Shown one piece after another: positions 8,944-20,338 of a stretch of DNA of 23,415 nucleotides. Below the pieces are notes generated by a model, which was not told the origin of the DNA, made no database searches, and was given only the letters and a program-made list of their open reading frames with translations. This DNA comes from Ichthyophonus hoferi (taxonomy: Eukaryota; Opisthokonta; Ichthyosporea; Ichthyophonida; Ichthyophonidae). The position numbers and the translations under genes are program-made. The stretch is from NCBI GenBank assembly GCA_002751075.1, contig NAOQ01000269.1:20871-44285 (forward strand). Direction: 5' to 3'. Numbering within the stretch: position 1 is the first letter of the stretch; the number at the start of each line of letters is the position of its first letter.

Positions 8944-11900
8944 TCACATTTCGTCATCATCATCGTAAGTTTCTGGGGGGAAATCTCCGACCATCACAGA
9001 TGCTGGAACCACAAATCCTCCATATTTAGTCGCACATTGAAAGTAGCGCTTACCCTCAACGCTGTGTAAAATTTATTATATAATTAATTAATTAGAAAAT
9101 GTTATTGACCTCCGGGAAATTAAAGCAATCAATAAAATACCTCCAGCTCATAGTTTTGCAGATTACTTAATGTAAACCAAAGGTGTATGAACGACCAGAA
9201 ACACTACTAAGCACTCAGCAATAAACAGATCAAGGGTTTCAATGATAAAACAATGGTCTTCTCATAAAGCATTAAGGAAGGCTAGCATTTGTGAACTAGA
9301 TAGGAGAAGTTGGATGTGTGATAATAAAGTATGCCTGTGCGAAGAGAAATTCAATTTATGTAGCTGAAGGATGAAAGTAGTCATATCAAAGCATATGGAA
9401 CATATGGGAGATCCAGCTTAACTGTTAAGACTCAATACCCTCGAGTGATAACTAAGAGGAATATATGAATAGTAGCGTATGTTTGTAATTGTGGTCTTAG
9501 TACTGTACTACATTATTTGGCAAGACAAGATATATATATTCACTAATCTATAGAGTAATTGCATGCTTAGTAGGCCAATATCTCATTATACACTTACTTA
9601 TGTAAGCAGGCACAACTAAGCAGTAAATGAGTAGGTAATAGAAATAATATATAAATCCGCATATATACGTGTATTTGTATGTGAATGAACAGGTATGTGG
9701 AAGTATATGTTGGTAGAGTGGAGAAGGAGCTTCTACCTTCCGTCATTTTTGCCGACAGGTTCATCGTACTCCACGCCAATCCACCAACCTGGTTTGAAAT
9801 GAGGTTGACCTGAGAGGCCATCCCACGTCCAAATCCGCTTAGTTATACGTTTATTGACATTGCATATTCAGCATACGCTGCATACCTGGGTATATATAGA
9901 TGCATACAAACACATGGGCAAACATATATTTAATATGAAGTTCATCCTCACCATCTTGCAACTTATCCTCATATACCTTTTTACCATCTACAGATATAGA
10001 TCCCTTCAGTTATTTCCATTTATCTATCTTAAGCCACACATACCCACAAAGCGCACAGTCCCCAGTCTAGGTGGCAGACCCAGGACAGTTACTAGGCAAC
10101 GCTGACCCACATTCATCTGTGGTACTTGTTCCTCACTGGTTGCACTGGCTGAGGCACCGGCCTCTTCTTCGCCGAAACGTCCCAGTTTCATTCGCCTCTT
10201 AAAGTCTCGCACCGTGTCTGATTGGTAGAACGACCAAGTGGAAAAGGTTAGATTGGATGAGATAGTGAGGTAAAATTTTCATAATGTAAGTCAGACAAGT
10301 CTCTAATAATAAAATAGTATGATATTATTAAGTAGAATTGTGCAAAAGTATAATGGTTTAATAGTTTAATAGTATAATTGTGTGATAAACGGGTGGTACG
10401 ATTATAAATTAATATGGGCATATAATGAGATGGCAGTATGATAATAAAATTGTAGGAAAATATAACAGAATTATAATATAAAAATATAATAAATAGTGGG
10501 TGAGGATAATAGAATCATAGTGCAATGTTAAGATATCATAACAGTATTTAGAAGGGATGAGAAAAATAAACAAAAATAAATACATGCGGACGTTAATACA
10601 ATAAATCTACGTGTAACAATCAATAATACATTCCCCTGGCATATCATTTTCATGTTAAAAACTGCCAAGGGATTATGTTAGGTGCGTGCATAACGGAAAA
10701 TGAAAAAGGGATTTGCCTGTGCGCTTGTCATATTCTGCATCTGTTAATTCAAACTTGGGTACACCACTTTCTTCCTCTGCAGTCCGTGGAGGCGGGCCTG
10801 TGGTAGTCACCTAATAAAAACATAGTTAGTTGTAGTTGCGTGGTTAAACCCTATAGCATTTCGCCTTTAGATTTAAAATCCACTTATGAAACTATGCCTG
10901 TATCGCCACAAGAAACAACTATATAATTATTCATAGTAAATTCAAAAATCTCTCATATGTTCTTTGATACGCCCACAAAATAATAAAACATAAAAATGAA
11001 ATAGCCATCTTGGTATTATAAATTTCCTATATCAACTGACTCCGTGTTATAAAGAGCCGTAGGCCACCATGTCATAGATCAGAGAGTAATCGTTAACTGT
11101 TAACCGAAATGAAAATAACACGCATGGTTATTCCCCACCCACATCCATCCCGTTAATACTAACACTACTAACCAGCTTCGTGTCACCAGATATCAGTCAA
11201 CTTAACCAAACTCCTAAATCAAAACCTATGTAAGACCACTTCCTCTTTCCTTTAAATGAATAAACATTCACCTACTATTCCTACTATTACCAAAACCAGT
11301 TAAGAAGATAATTCCATCCACCATATATCCAACTCATGATTTTTATCCACTTACCTTCAAGGTCATACCATCAGCCACTGGGTAGTCTTTAAGATAATAG
11401 CTATCATTATTCACCTTGGCCACTACATTCTCTGCTACATCTAAGAGATCTAGTACCTGATGCTCCCCCAAGATTCCGCTAACCAGCTCCAGTTTCTCCT
11501 GGGCGCCAGGCAAAGTAAGGGGGTAGTTGTGCATTCAATATAAGCCATACAACAGACAATGGGTTGAAGAGGGAATAATATGGGAAATAGACTGAATACT
11601 GTACAAAATAATGGTCTGTCTGAGTTGCTTATGATCACAGTAATTGGTGTAGTTAAAATACGTTCGTTGTGTACATTATTAGAGTGTAATCTTCGTTGAT
11701 CCTTAGAACCAAAGTGTTATAATAGAAAGGATGCATTATCATTATAATCTAATTTATCAATCTACCATCATTTCTACTCTAAATAAACCTTTTTAATTTG
11801 CTTCTGTATTGCGCCTGACCAAGACCTAATATCCTCACAGTATATATGACAAGGATTCAATAGAGGATAGTACGGCGGAGAAAAGTATTGATCCTATAGA

Positions 11901-12689
11901 AAACCTTAAGAAGTATGGCTCCAAACAGTAAACACTGACCATAATAAGGCGTATAGCCCTTGAAAATGAAATAGCAAGGGGAGGGTAAGGTGACAAAAAT
12001 ATAAATATAATATATTAATTATGTCGACACAGCCCTGTACATTATTTATGATATCTATATATTTTAAAACGTCTCTATTTATATCAACGATATAAACCTT
12101 AGTTACTATACAGATTGAATCGCTTATAACATCCAACACCCTGAGGCTTACACCAAAACAGGCCTGCTATTGTTCAACAATTACTATATCCCTATTGTAA
12201 TCACAAAACACCATTTCAGTCACTTAAACGACATGCATAAAAAGTAAATTAATACGGTACATAGAGAACACACTGAGACATATTTTACATACTAGATGCT
12301 AAACAGGTCAAGAGGTTTTATTCATAAATTCATGGAGGGGAAGTAAGCGGTTGACTAAAAACTACTTAATAGTTGCTAGTTATACTCCCACTTCATAAAG
12401 GAGCATATATATACTCAAGCATGCAGATCTATGTTTCGGCAAAACATCAGAAACGTTCAAGCCTACCTGTACATACACATTTATGCCCACACTTACATAC
12501 CAAATAAATTATTTATATATATATATAACTATATATATACTCACGTACACACCCATATATATATATATACGTATGTATATACAAACACACTTTCAATTGC
12601 TTCACTGTAAGTGTAGTCTCATATCGTCTCTCTGCCAACACTTTAGTAAGTGGACAAGATACTCGCAGTAACACTACTTCTACCACCAT
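8944..12689 (-). CDS. TBCB: Tubulin-folding cofactor B, complete, six exons
   Basis: Cytosolic chaperone that, with TBCE, handles alpha-tubulin during alpha/beta dimer assembly. Exons in transcript order: 12689-12591, 11498-11355, 10810-10717, 10217-10044, 9809-9737, 9061-8944, giving 233 aa (human 244). Residues 1-82 form the ubiquitin-like domain ([38 protein letters not shown]). Residues 100-143 are the acidic linker ([26 protein letters not shown]). Residues 148-217 form the CAP-Gly domain, with [20 protein letters not shown] (175-194) carrying the diagnostic GKNDG. The C-terminus DDDDEM* fits the family's DEI/M tail. The start gives an N-terminus that aligns with other TBCBs. Intron phases are 0, 0, 1, 1, 2. 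Intron 3 uses a GC donor (ACAG|GCAAAT, 10717/10716) and no in-frame GT donor is available. It is divergent from RPB10 and probably shares a promoter with it. Confidence 0.97.
10296..10480. repeat. Degenerate AT-rich repeat in TBCB intron 3
   Basis: Irregular reiteration of units like AGTATAAT, AGTATGAT and AGTTTAAT over roughly 180 bases. The register is not strict, so this is a decayed or cryptic simple repeat. It makes up part of the intron that has the GC donor. Confidence 0.4.
12514..12580. repeat. Interrupted TA microsatellite in TBCB intron 1
   Basis: Several TA runs (12514-12539 and 12555-12569) separated by short non-TA bases. They lie just inside the first intron, within 80 bases of the exon 1 donor. 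Confidence 0.85.
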
Positions 12690-13078
12690 ACTTAATGACT
12701 GTTTATATGTATTAATTAATATTAATCCGGGAAATATAGCGTATTTGCGTACAGATATTATTTGTTTATTTACATATTATTATACATTTGATGCTATTTA
12801 TATATATATACATATATAATCTATACATATCGCGAAAGCCCTCGTGACGTCATAATTCAGTGATATAAATAATTAATTAATAACCAGCAATTACAATTTT
12901 TAGTATATAAACCCCCGCGACTAAGCCCAAAAATACATAAACCCCCCTAATTTACCTTGTACCTATGGTAAATGCGGACAGTCCTTACATAAGATATTGA
13001 TTGCACATGCACTATTACAGTTGGTATTGCTTGCTTTAAGCTGCGGTTTTGTTTATTGTTTGCTGTATTAACGTCAAA
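12690..13078. promoter_or_regulatory. Divergent TBCB/RPB10 promoter region with CRE
   Basis: 389 bases separate the start codons of TBCB (minus) and RPB10 (plus). Near the centre, 12845-12852 is TGACGTCA, the full palindromic CRE bound by CREB/ATF factors; being symmetric it can serve both directions. On the RPB10 side, TATATAA (12904-12910) is a candidate TATA element. ATAAACCCCC occurs twice exactly 30 bases apart (12907-12916 and 12937-12946). The TBCB side has AT-rich TATA-like runs at about 12797-12821. A shared bidirectional promoter is inferred from the arrangement, not shown. Confidence 0.6.
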
Positions 13079-15082
13079 ATGATCATTCCGGTGCGTTGTT
13101 TCACCTGTGGCAAGGTTATTGGAAACAAGTGGGATAAATTTATGACACTTCTAGGAACGGAATACACTGAAGCGTAGGTGTTTTTATGAATTGCTTTGGC
13201 TGGAATCTGCTTCTATCTGTTACAAATTATTATTATAATTCTTGCCGTTTTTAGTTGTTTTTTTGTCTATAATTTTATAAGAAATCTGTCTGAGATAGCA
13301 GATTTTTGGATTATGTGTGAGGAAAGTTCATTCGTACTATAACGTTATTCCTTTTGAAGATATGAATATCTTGTTATTATTCTTATGATTATTATTTACT
13401 CTGCTAGGCTGTGGCAAAGTTGAGAGAGAAAAAGAGAAATCTCAAGAATATATATTATTTGAAAACAAAGTTATAAGCATGACCTGCTTTTCTTTTATAT
13501 TCAACTGACATCTCTTAGCGTTCTGTCGCTGGTACGTTAATATTCTTGTATGACACTCCATTAAAGCACAGGTATAGCCTTTGCAATACCTCTGTTAGGG
13601 TTGAGTCACTCTAGATTGTTATCTTTATGAAACTTCTATTTGTTTTTTTCCTAAACTTTTATCATTGTGTCCAGTGATGCTTTGGATGCGCTGATGCTAA
13701 ACCGCTACTGCTGCCGAAGAATGCTTCTTACTCATGTGGACCTCATTGAGAAGCTTTTGGGCTATAACAGTATGTTATCCTATTATTATTATACACCAGA
13801 GATGATTGTCTTGGAAATTATTATATTACTCTTCCAGCTACACCTTAATTTATATTACATTGCACACTCACTAAGGCCTATCTCAATACATTACTACTAT
13901 ATATTTAGATAAGCTTACATATTGCAAAGATAGTGAGTGTTCTTCAAAGATTACATTTTATGCTAAAAGAGGCAGCCCATCTTTAATTGTCTAGCTGTTG
14001 AACATATAATATATAGAGTTGTATAAATTAAAATATATACCTTCACATAATCATATATACTACGCACATACATACCCTCACCCTACCTACCTATCATAAA
14101 CTTTGAATGTAATTACCTGTCTCCGTTGGCCAAACTAAGTTTATATTCAGTTATCATAATACATTATTTTTTCTAAATAATAACCTTGAATATTATTATT
14201 ATTATTATTATTTACTTTGGCCTCCCCCAATACCTGGCATATTGCCCCAATCTAACAAATCAATTTCAATAACTGTTTCCCATCAATTATATTTAGCTAA
14301 AGTAATAGGCACAGACCTGTATTTACTTTTTTTGTCGATGTCTTCAAGCATTAATTTTTTTGTAACTGGCTTTAGATATTCAATAATGTGATTTATATTG
14401 TTGTTTTTTCAATAGTACCTCTTGGACGTATTTGTATTCTCACTGGTTCTATCTGTAATTTCTTTGACGGACATGTGCAATATATTTTCTAATATTAATT
14501 CGGTTCTTCTTAACTTATACATACGTATAAATCCTCTTATCTACCATCCTTTCTAACATGTTTTTTTCTTTTTGTATTTGAAAACCATACCTGTTTTCTT
14601 GTGTATGGGTGGGTTTGTTTATATGCATGTTTTTATGAAGCTCTTACTTATTCTTTATCATATTCCTTTAATATCAACTTCTACATAATATATCCTGTCC
14701 ATGTATCTTCACGTTCCAACACCATTTTGCACTATATTATGCTCTTTCCATAATGTTGAAACAATCTGATATATGTAGTTGTTTTATATTCCTTCTTATA
14801 ATTAAATGTAACAGGTTTCACCTATTAACTAAACAATATTATTACTGGGTTCATTCCATCGATCCAGCTTTTAAGCACGTAAATTGACCCTATATTTCAA
14901 TCCTAGTGCTAATACAATCATATATTTCTCAAACTTAAGGTGAAATAGAAAAGATGGCATGTTTTGCTTCCTAGGGCTGTACTAGTGAATATTATATTCA
15001 CCTTAAATATAAATAATTAATATCCTATGTACTAATTTTTTTTGGTTTTCCAGCACTTGAACGTAAGGAGAGCACTGCTTAA
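13079..15082 (+). CDS. POLR2L: RNA polymerase subunit RPB10 (RPABC5), complete
   Basis: The small zinc-binding subunit shared by RNA polymerases I, II and III, which helps assemble the RPB3/RPB11-type platform. Exons: 13079-13173, 13675-13769, 15054-15082; product 72 aa (human 67). It starts with the invariant [12 protein letters not shown] and carries the zinc ligands C7, C10, C44 and C45, the last two in the family signature [21 protein letters not shown] (40-60). Splicing is GC|T (phase 2) then A|CA (phase 1), with donors GTAGGT and GTATGT. Intron 2 is 1,284 bases. The last exon gives TLERKESTA, so the tail is longer than, and differs from, the usual short ending (human LNYAPLEK). The gene faces away from TBCB across a CRE-containing spacer. 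Confidence 0.97.
14191..14213. repeat. (ATT)n microsatellite in RPB10 intron 2
   Basis: A clean run of about seven ATT trinucleotides within the second RPB10 intron. Confidence 0.9.
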
Positions 15083-15330
15083 ACAGACCTCATACACGTG
15101 AGACTTGCCGAGCATCCGACTTGAACTGAACATGGGAAAAGAAATAGTGATGAAGCATCTTCCGGAACCAGACACTTAGGTGGTTGATACATTGAAGGTG
15201 TAGGCGAGCTGTTATGTTATAGAGACCATCTGCCATGTATAAGTGTACTCTAAGTGCTGGTTAACTCTTGAAAACATCCTTGTAGTGGATTCGACAGACA
15301 TACGTAATATTTTATTTTTCTTGTTTGCAG

Positions 15331-15409
15331 TGTGCAGCTATGGGACAGTAGCAGGTATATTGTTACCGGCCTCCCTCATATTTTAGACAGTAAGGTGTCA
15401 ATACGCTAG
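15331..15409 (+). CDS. Possible terminal exon with a WD-like stretch, doubtful
   Basis: A strong acceptor (TTTTATTTTTCTTGTTTGCAG, ending at 15330) opens a frame beginning VQLWDSSRYIVTG and closing at TAG 15407-15409. VQLWDSS resembles the end of a WD40 blade, but a seven-residue match proves little. A donor-like CAG|GTATAT lies at 15354/15355, which would make it a 24-base exon. No partner exon was found; it could also be an alternative 3' exon of RPB10. Confidence 0.15.
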
Positions 15410-15834
15410 TCAACTAAAGCGTTATAGACGAGAGGTTTGTAATACAAGCATAATCTGACCTTAAAATGTTTTGTTGCTTTATTGACCATGAACTTTCTGG
15501 ATTCAATCACAGTAGCAAGGTGACTACATGCTATATATTATATATTTGGAAAAGGTTTCTGTGTTTAAATTAGCACTGGCGCTAATTATTTGTATTTGTT
15601 CCGAAGATGTGTATTAAACTCCTGTGTTAGTCTATGATAGCATAATATGTATATGTGCTACTAACATTATGCTATGCTGATGGAAATGGTCTTTTTCATG
15701 CTGCATAGGAACATATTCAGTATGGGGAAGATTGTTATTTTTCTGTGCTAATACTTTGACTCAAATGTTTGTCTATCCGGCCTGGCTCACTTAGTCTTAG
15801 TTAGTTCTAGAGAAATATTTGTAAGTGAATATAG

Positions 15835-15975
15835 CTTTATGCAGGCGGCTATAGACGGTGGTATATGTGGGTTGTAATGCCAAATCCAAATAATTGGTCG
15901 AGAATGGGCATTATATGGATCAGTCTTGGTGAAAGACCAGATTTGACCGTAAAGCTACTCGAGTGGTTGCCCTAA
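15835..15975 (+). CDS. Tryptophan-rich short open frame, doubtful
   Basis: An open frame from just after TAG 15832-15834 to TAA 15973-15975; ATG at 15877 would give 32 aa. An acceptor-like TTTATGCAG ends at 15844. The product is unusual for AT-rich random DNA: RRWYMWVVMPNPNNW is followed by GIIWISLGERPDLTVKLLEW. Either a short exon of an unseen gene or a remnant of a mobile element is possible. I do not recognise it. Confidence 0.2.
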   Translation, partial: LYAGGYRRWYMWVVMPNPNNWSRMGIIWISLGERPDLTVKLLEWLP

Positions 15976-16729
15976 TTGGGTCTAATTGACGCTTAGTATC
16001 AATTGGATAAGTTAATGGCCAGGCATCCATACTATGTATAAGTATAAGCTGAACAAATCGTGCATGAGATATACACAGGATACAATCTTGTTAGCATTAA
16101 ATGTAAATGAGTTGGGCTCTAAAACCCAACTATAAGATATATGTAGGTTGTCTGACATTTTTCACAAAAATGAATATGGGTGGTTATGTCAGAAATTTTA
16201 ATAGTTCCCTCCCTTAATATTGGTAGTCGACCATCAATATTGCATTATAACTTACTATCTCATAATATATAGACATAGAACAGGGAAACGAAGTATAATT
16301 ATTTTTTAATCGCAACATTCATATTTCTATACGGTAGTGGAGGTAGCAATTAATAATCAAATATTTTATTTATGAATTATGCGAATAATTTATTATATAT
16401 TTTTGCAAAATAAATTAACACGAGTTACACCAATTAGAATCATGAATAATGATACAATTAGATACGAATCATACTAAGGTATTATGGTTTAATATTCTAG
16501 TATATCGTTCATCAAATACACTCCCACATTGGGTATGGAGATTAAATCAATTGTATTTTTACAAAATATAATAAGCTGTGGTAGTATTAGCGACTTGCCC
16601 ACAGTTTTCGGAATCTTGATAGGCAGCCCTCTGACTTATGAATGAGCGATAATCTGGACACTGATTATCGTATGTAAGCGCAAACGGTGAACTAGACATG
16701 CAATAGCAATGTGATTATTATATGCATAT

Positions 16730-17094
16730 AATTAAACGCAAAGTTTTGTGTTACGAGTGCTTTCATATTTTTGCTACTGTTACCGCGTATGTGTAAGCGT
16801 GTTGGGGCCTTTATTGATTATTTCCGCTGCTCTGTACATTTTTCCGATCTTTATCGTGCATCATGTTAACTGCGGTTAACACTTGCCTAGTTGTATTCAT
16901 TCTTGTAACTGGGATTGATTGTAAAGATTGCTATTGGCTAATACAACTCATGATAGGTCACAGAGACCCGCTAGAATTGTCTAATTTTACCGCGATACTT
17001 CAGTAATATTGTGTCCTTATTTATATGATTAATTAATTAATTTTCTCATTGAAGCAAGTGTTCACATACCGCATTGACAAATTGATTTACTTGT
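16730..17094 (+). repeat. Interspersed repeat, copy 2 (unclassified)
   Basis: The diverged partner of 185-530, in the same orientation. The best block is ACCCGCTAGAATTGTCT (16966-16982) against ACCCACTAGAATTGTCT in copy 1. Similarity fades after about 17094 and before about 16730. Unlike copy 1, only one GCGTATG-type core is present, and a CTATTGGCTAA CCAAT box lies at 16931-16941. With host genes between the copies, they are separate insertions or duplications, not the two ends of one element. Confidence 0.6.
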
Positions 17095-17673
17095 TAGAGT
17101 ACGGTATTAAGACCACAAGCAAGGTAATGAGGAACTGCACCTAAACAAACTAATGAGATGGCCGTATGCTATAAATAGGAAAGTCAAGAATCTTAGAAGG
17201 ATGTTTTAACTATTTTGTATTTGTACTATTATACTGGTTATAAATCAGTACATTCATATGCCGAATAGATTAGGCCAATAGTTGAATTGTATGTGCATAA
17301 TTCATGGTGGCGAAATCGCAAGATTTATGGTTTAATAAACAAAATAAAAAATATTGCGGTTGTTTGAATTCTATCACATTCTTGCAAACATTTACTTATT
17401 TTTTTAAATAAAAAAAACGTATTATCCTATGATTAAAAAATGACAATAATAAAGCTGCGCCTTAACACAATCAAATAATAATCGCGCCTAGTACGGATAA
17501 TCAATCAGTGCCAGAACCACTAAACAACAACTAAAATAATATACTTTGTCATGGATTACAAAGACAGTTGCGTTATAGAGTTTGGTTCAGAGGAGGGTAA
17601 TTAAACTTGGCTCCATGGTCCAACGAAATAAATATTTAACACTATATTTGACTTGAATAGTTTAGCAAGCCAA

Positions 17674-17880
17674 CTACATCAGTTTTGTTGCGTGTTGCAA
17701 ATCCACAATGTGTATTGGTGAAGCAAATAAGTCAATTGAAACCCAATTAAAGACCTCCATGTAGCACCTTATGTGTGGCCTAGATCGGACCAAAATTTGT
17801 ATGTTGTCGTAACCTTGACAAGTATGAGTAGCACCAGAAATTTTATTAAAACGATCAACCTGCAAGGCATTGGAAGCCAC
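17674..17880 (-). CDS. Possible 3' exon or small ORF, 68 aa, unidentified
   Basis: A minus-strand frame from ATG 17880 to TAG 17674. It contains a well-formed acceptor (CTTCCAATGCCTTGCAG) ending at 17860, so the coding part may begin at 17859 as VDRFNKISGATHTCQGYDN and end with DLQHATKLM. Composition is protein-like, with few of the Lys/Ile/Phe runs seen in chance frames here. No polyadenylation signal or upstream exon was found, and I do not recognise the product. Confidence 0.25.
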   Translation of the reverse strand: MASNALQVDRFNKISGATHTCQGYDNIQILVRSRPHIRCYMEVFNWVSIDLFASPIHIVDLQHATKLM

Positions 17881-18667
17881 AGCAGCTCAAACAAACGGTC
17901 ACATTGCTTTTTCTAAGATATGCCCTATTTTAAAAGCAATGATAAAGTTCTATATGATTCGACCAGTTTAGTATATCAAGGTTAAATGCCTTAATATTAT
18001 TGTATATTATCTCTTTCACGTCTGATTTCGGTCATTGCTTGCTACGCTTAAGGAGGCATCGCCCCTGAGCTTTCATATCAGTGTGATATTAATTAAATAA
18101 AATGAGTGGAAACTATCTTGTTCTTGAACAGTTGTTGATATTTGAACTCGTTAGTATATATATTTTTATTGGGTTTGGATACCTGCACCAGGCTTGCAAA
18201 ATCGGTTTACAAAAGATTGAGTTCTAATAAATAATCCTATATAGAATTAACCGCCGCGGCATATATATTGCAAGCAATACAATCTAATTACTAAATGTTC
18301 TAAAATGAACTGACCTTGCCTTTAGCAACTTACTAAACCCGCTTTTTATTTTTCATTAACAAATGGGTACTCTTGAAGCATATCCTAAAATCCGGCATGT
18401 TACGAGCTGCAAATTCGGGTTTTAAGCATTATGAAGCCAGTACTCTGTAGACCCACGCATTTTAATATTATTTTTACTTTGGCCTGCATTATTGACTGGC
18501 TCTATATTAATAATTTTAATATTATTTTACCTATTTTAAACAATTTTGCACTTTAAATTTCAAATTATGATTTAAGTGAAATCCCACGATCAACGCTTAG
18601 TTGCAACAGCCTTGATATGTTTGAAGGATTACTAAATCTTAAAAAAGTTGCAGCAATCAACATACAT

Positions 18668-19387
<720 letters not shown>

Positions 19388-19786
19388 CTATTATTTGGAG
19401 TTTATTGCAACTGGATCATTACATAAATAATAATAAAACAGACTAGATATACGATAGCATTGTAAGGATATACGAGGATCCCTAAAACCATAAAATGTAA
19501 TCAACAAAGATCTTCTTGTAATGCTTTCTTATTGTGTATTAAGAAAACACTAATCTCATATCTCAGACTAAAAAAAAAGTAGTGAAATGGAAAAGAAAAC
19601 GGTAATATATGTATTCCGATTCTCACAAGTCTCGTGATCGGCAAAATTAAGCCCACAACGTCATCTCTAACCTCTATTTGATTGGTATGTATGTGTTTGT
19701 ACTAGTTCACATAGCTGAGTGCACGATGGGCTGAGAGCTTTTTTTGCAATATAAACAAGCAATTATTAGTTACATATCAGGAAGAG

Positions 19787-19796
19787 TATTTTTATA
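19787..19796 (-). promoter_or_regulatory. TATA box with upstream CCAAT, candidate promoter of the zinc-finger gene
   Basis: On the minus strand TATAAAAATA is preceded 10 bases upstream by CCAAT (19806-19810). It lies about 400 bases upstream of the ATG at 19384, a plausible 5' leader length. The close CCAAT-TATA spacing is unusual, and AT-rich sequence makes TATA matches cheap. Confidence 0.3.
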
Positions 19797-20308
19797 CTGG
19801 TTTGTATTGGTTTGAATATAGGGATTATCAATAAACAATCAGTGATTACAAGATTGTCCAAGACCTCAGACATACTTTTGATTGTAGCTTTTATGAAATA
19901 TTCTCTGTATAGCATCATGTTATAACAAGCCTATACTTTATATAGAGATATAAATTATTATGTGTATGTTACTTTGCGCATGTTTTTGAATGCAGTAAAG
20001 TGACCATTTGTTTGTCCGAATAAAGATATTGTCAAGCATATTTCACAGATTTTGAGGGCCCCCACGCATTCGTGAATCCAATGAGACTTCATACTGTGTG
20101 ATTGGTCAGCCCTATCTTTCACGTGGATAATTCGAAGACGGTGGGAAAAGGGAAAAATATTTCGAAAGTTTGAGTGCCGAATAAACCAACATATTTCATG
20201 AATATGAAACATTGTCAGCAAATAATTTAATTATATGTCAACGTTTTTAAAAAAAATTCAACATATATATTTGCCAAGAAGAGGTCGAAATACTTTAGTG
20301 AACCCATG

Positions 20309-20338
20309 TAAACACTTGTCATATAAACACTTGTCATT
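20309..20338 (+). repeat. 15-bp tandem duplication
   Basis: TAAACACTTGTCATA is followed directly by TAAACACTTGTCATT, two units differing only at the last base. It looks like a recent local duplication. Confidence 0.85.

Larger units (their letters stand above)
15083..18667. other. Intergenic; only doubtful short exons and a repeat
   Basis: About 3.6 kb between RPB10 and the zinc-finger gene. It includes the RPB10 3' UTR, three short open stretches listed separately (15331-15409, 15835-15975, 17674-17880), and repeat copy 2. Minor hairpins occur at 16112-16133 (AGTTGGG/CCCAACT) and near 16157-16173 (CATTTTT/AAAAATG). I see no other structure. Confidence 0.45.

Noticed and set aside
8881-9069. 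62-codon plus-strand ORF
   Set aside because: Antisense shadow of the last TBCB exon.
185-17094. The two repeat copies as the paired ends of one large element
   Set aside because: They are over 16 kb apart and strongly diverged, and intact host genes TBCB and RPB10 lie between them.
19958-20221. 87-codon minus-strand ORF
   Set aside because: His/Ile-rich composition, no acceptor or donor that fits, and it covers CCAAT motifs that suggest regulatory DNA instead.
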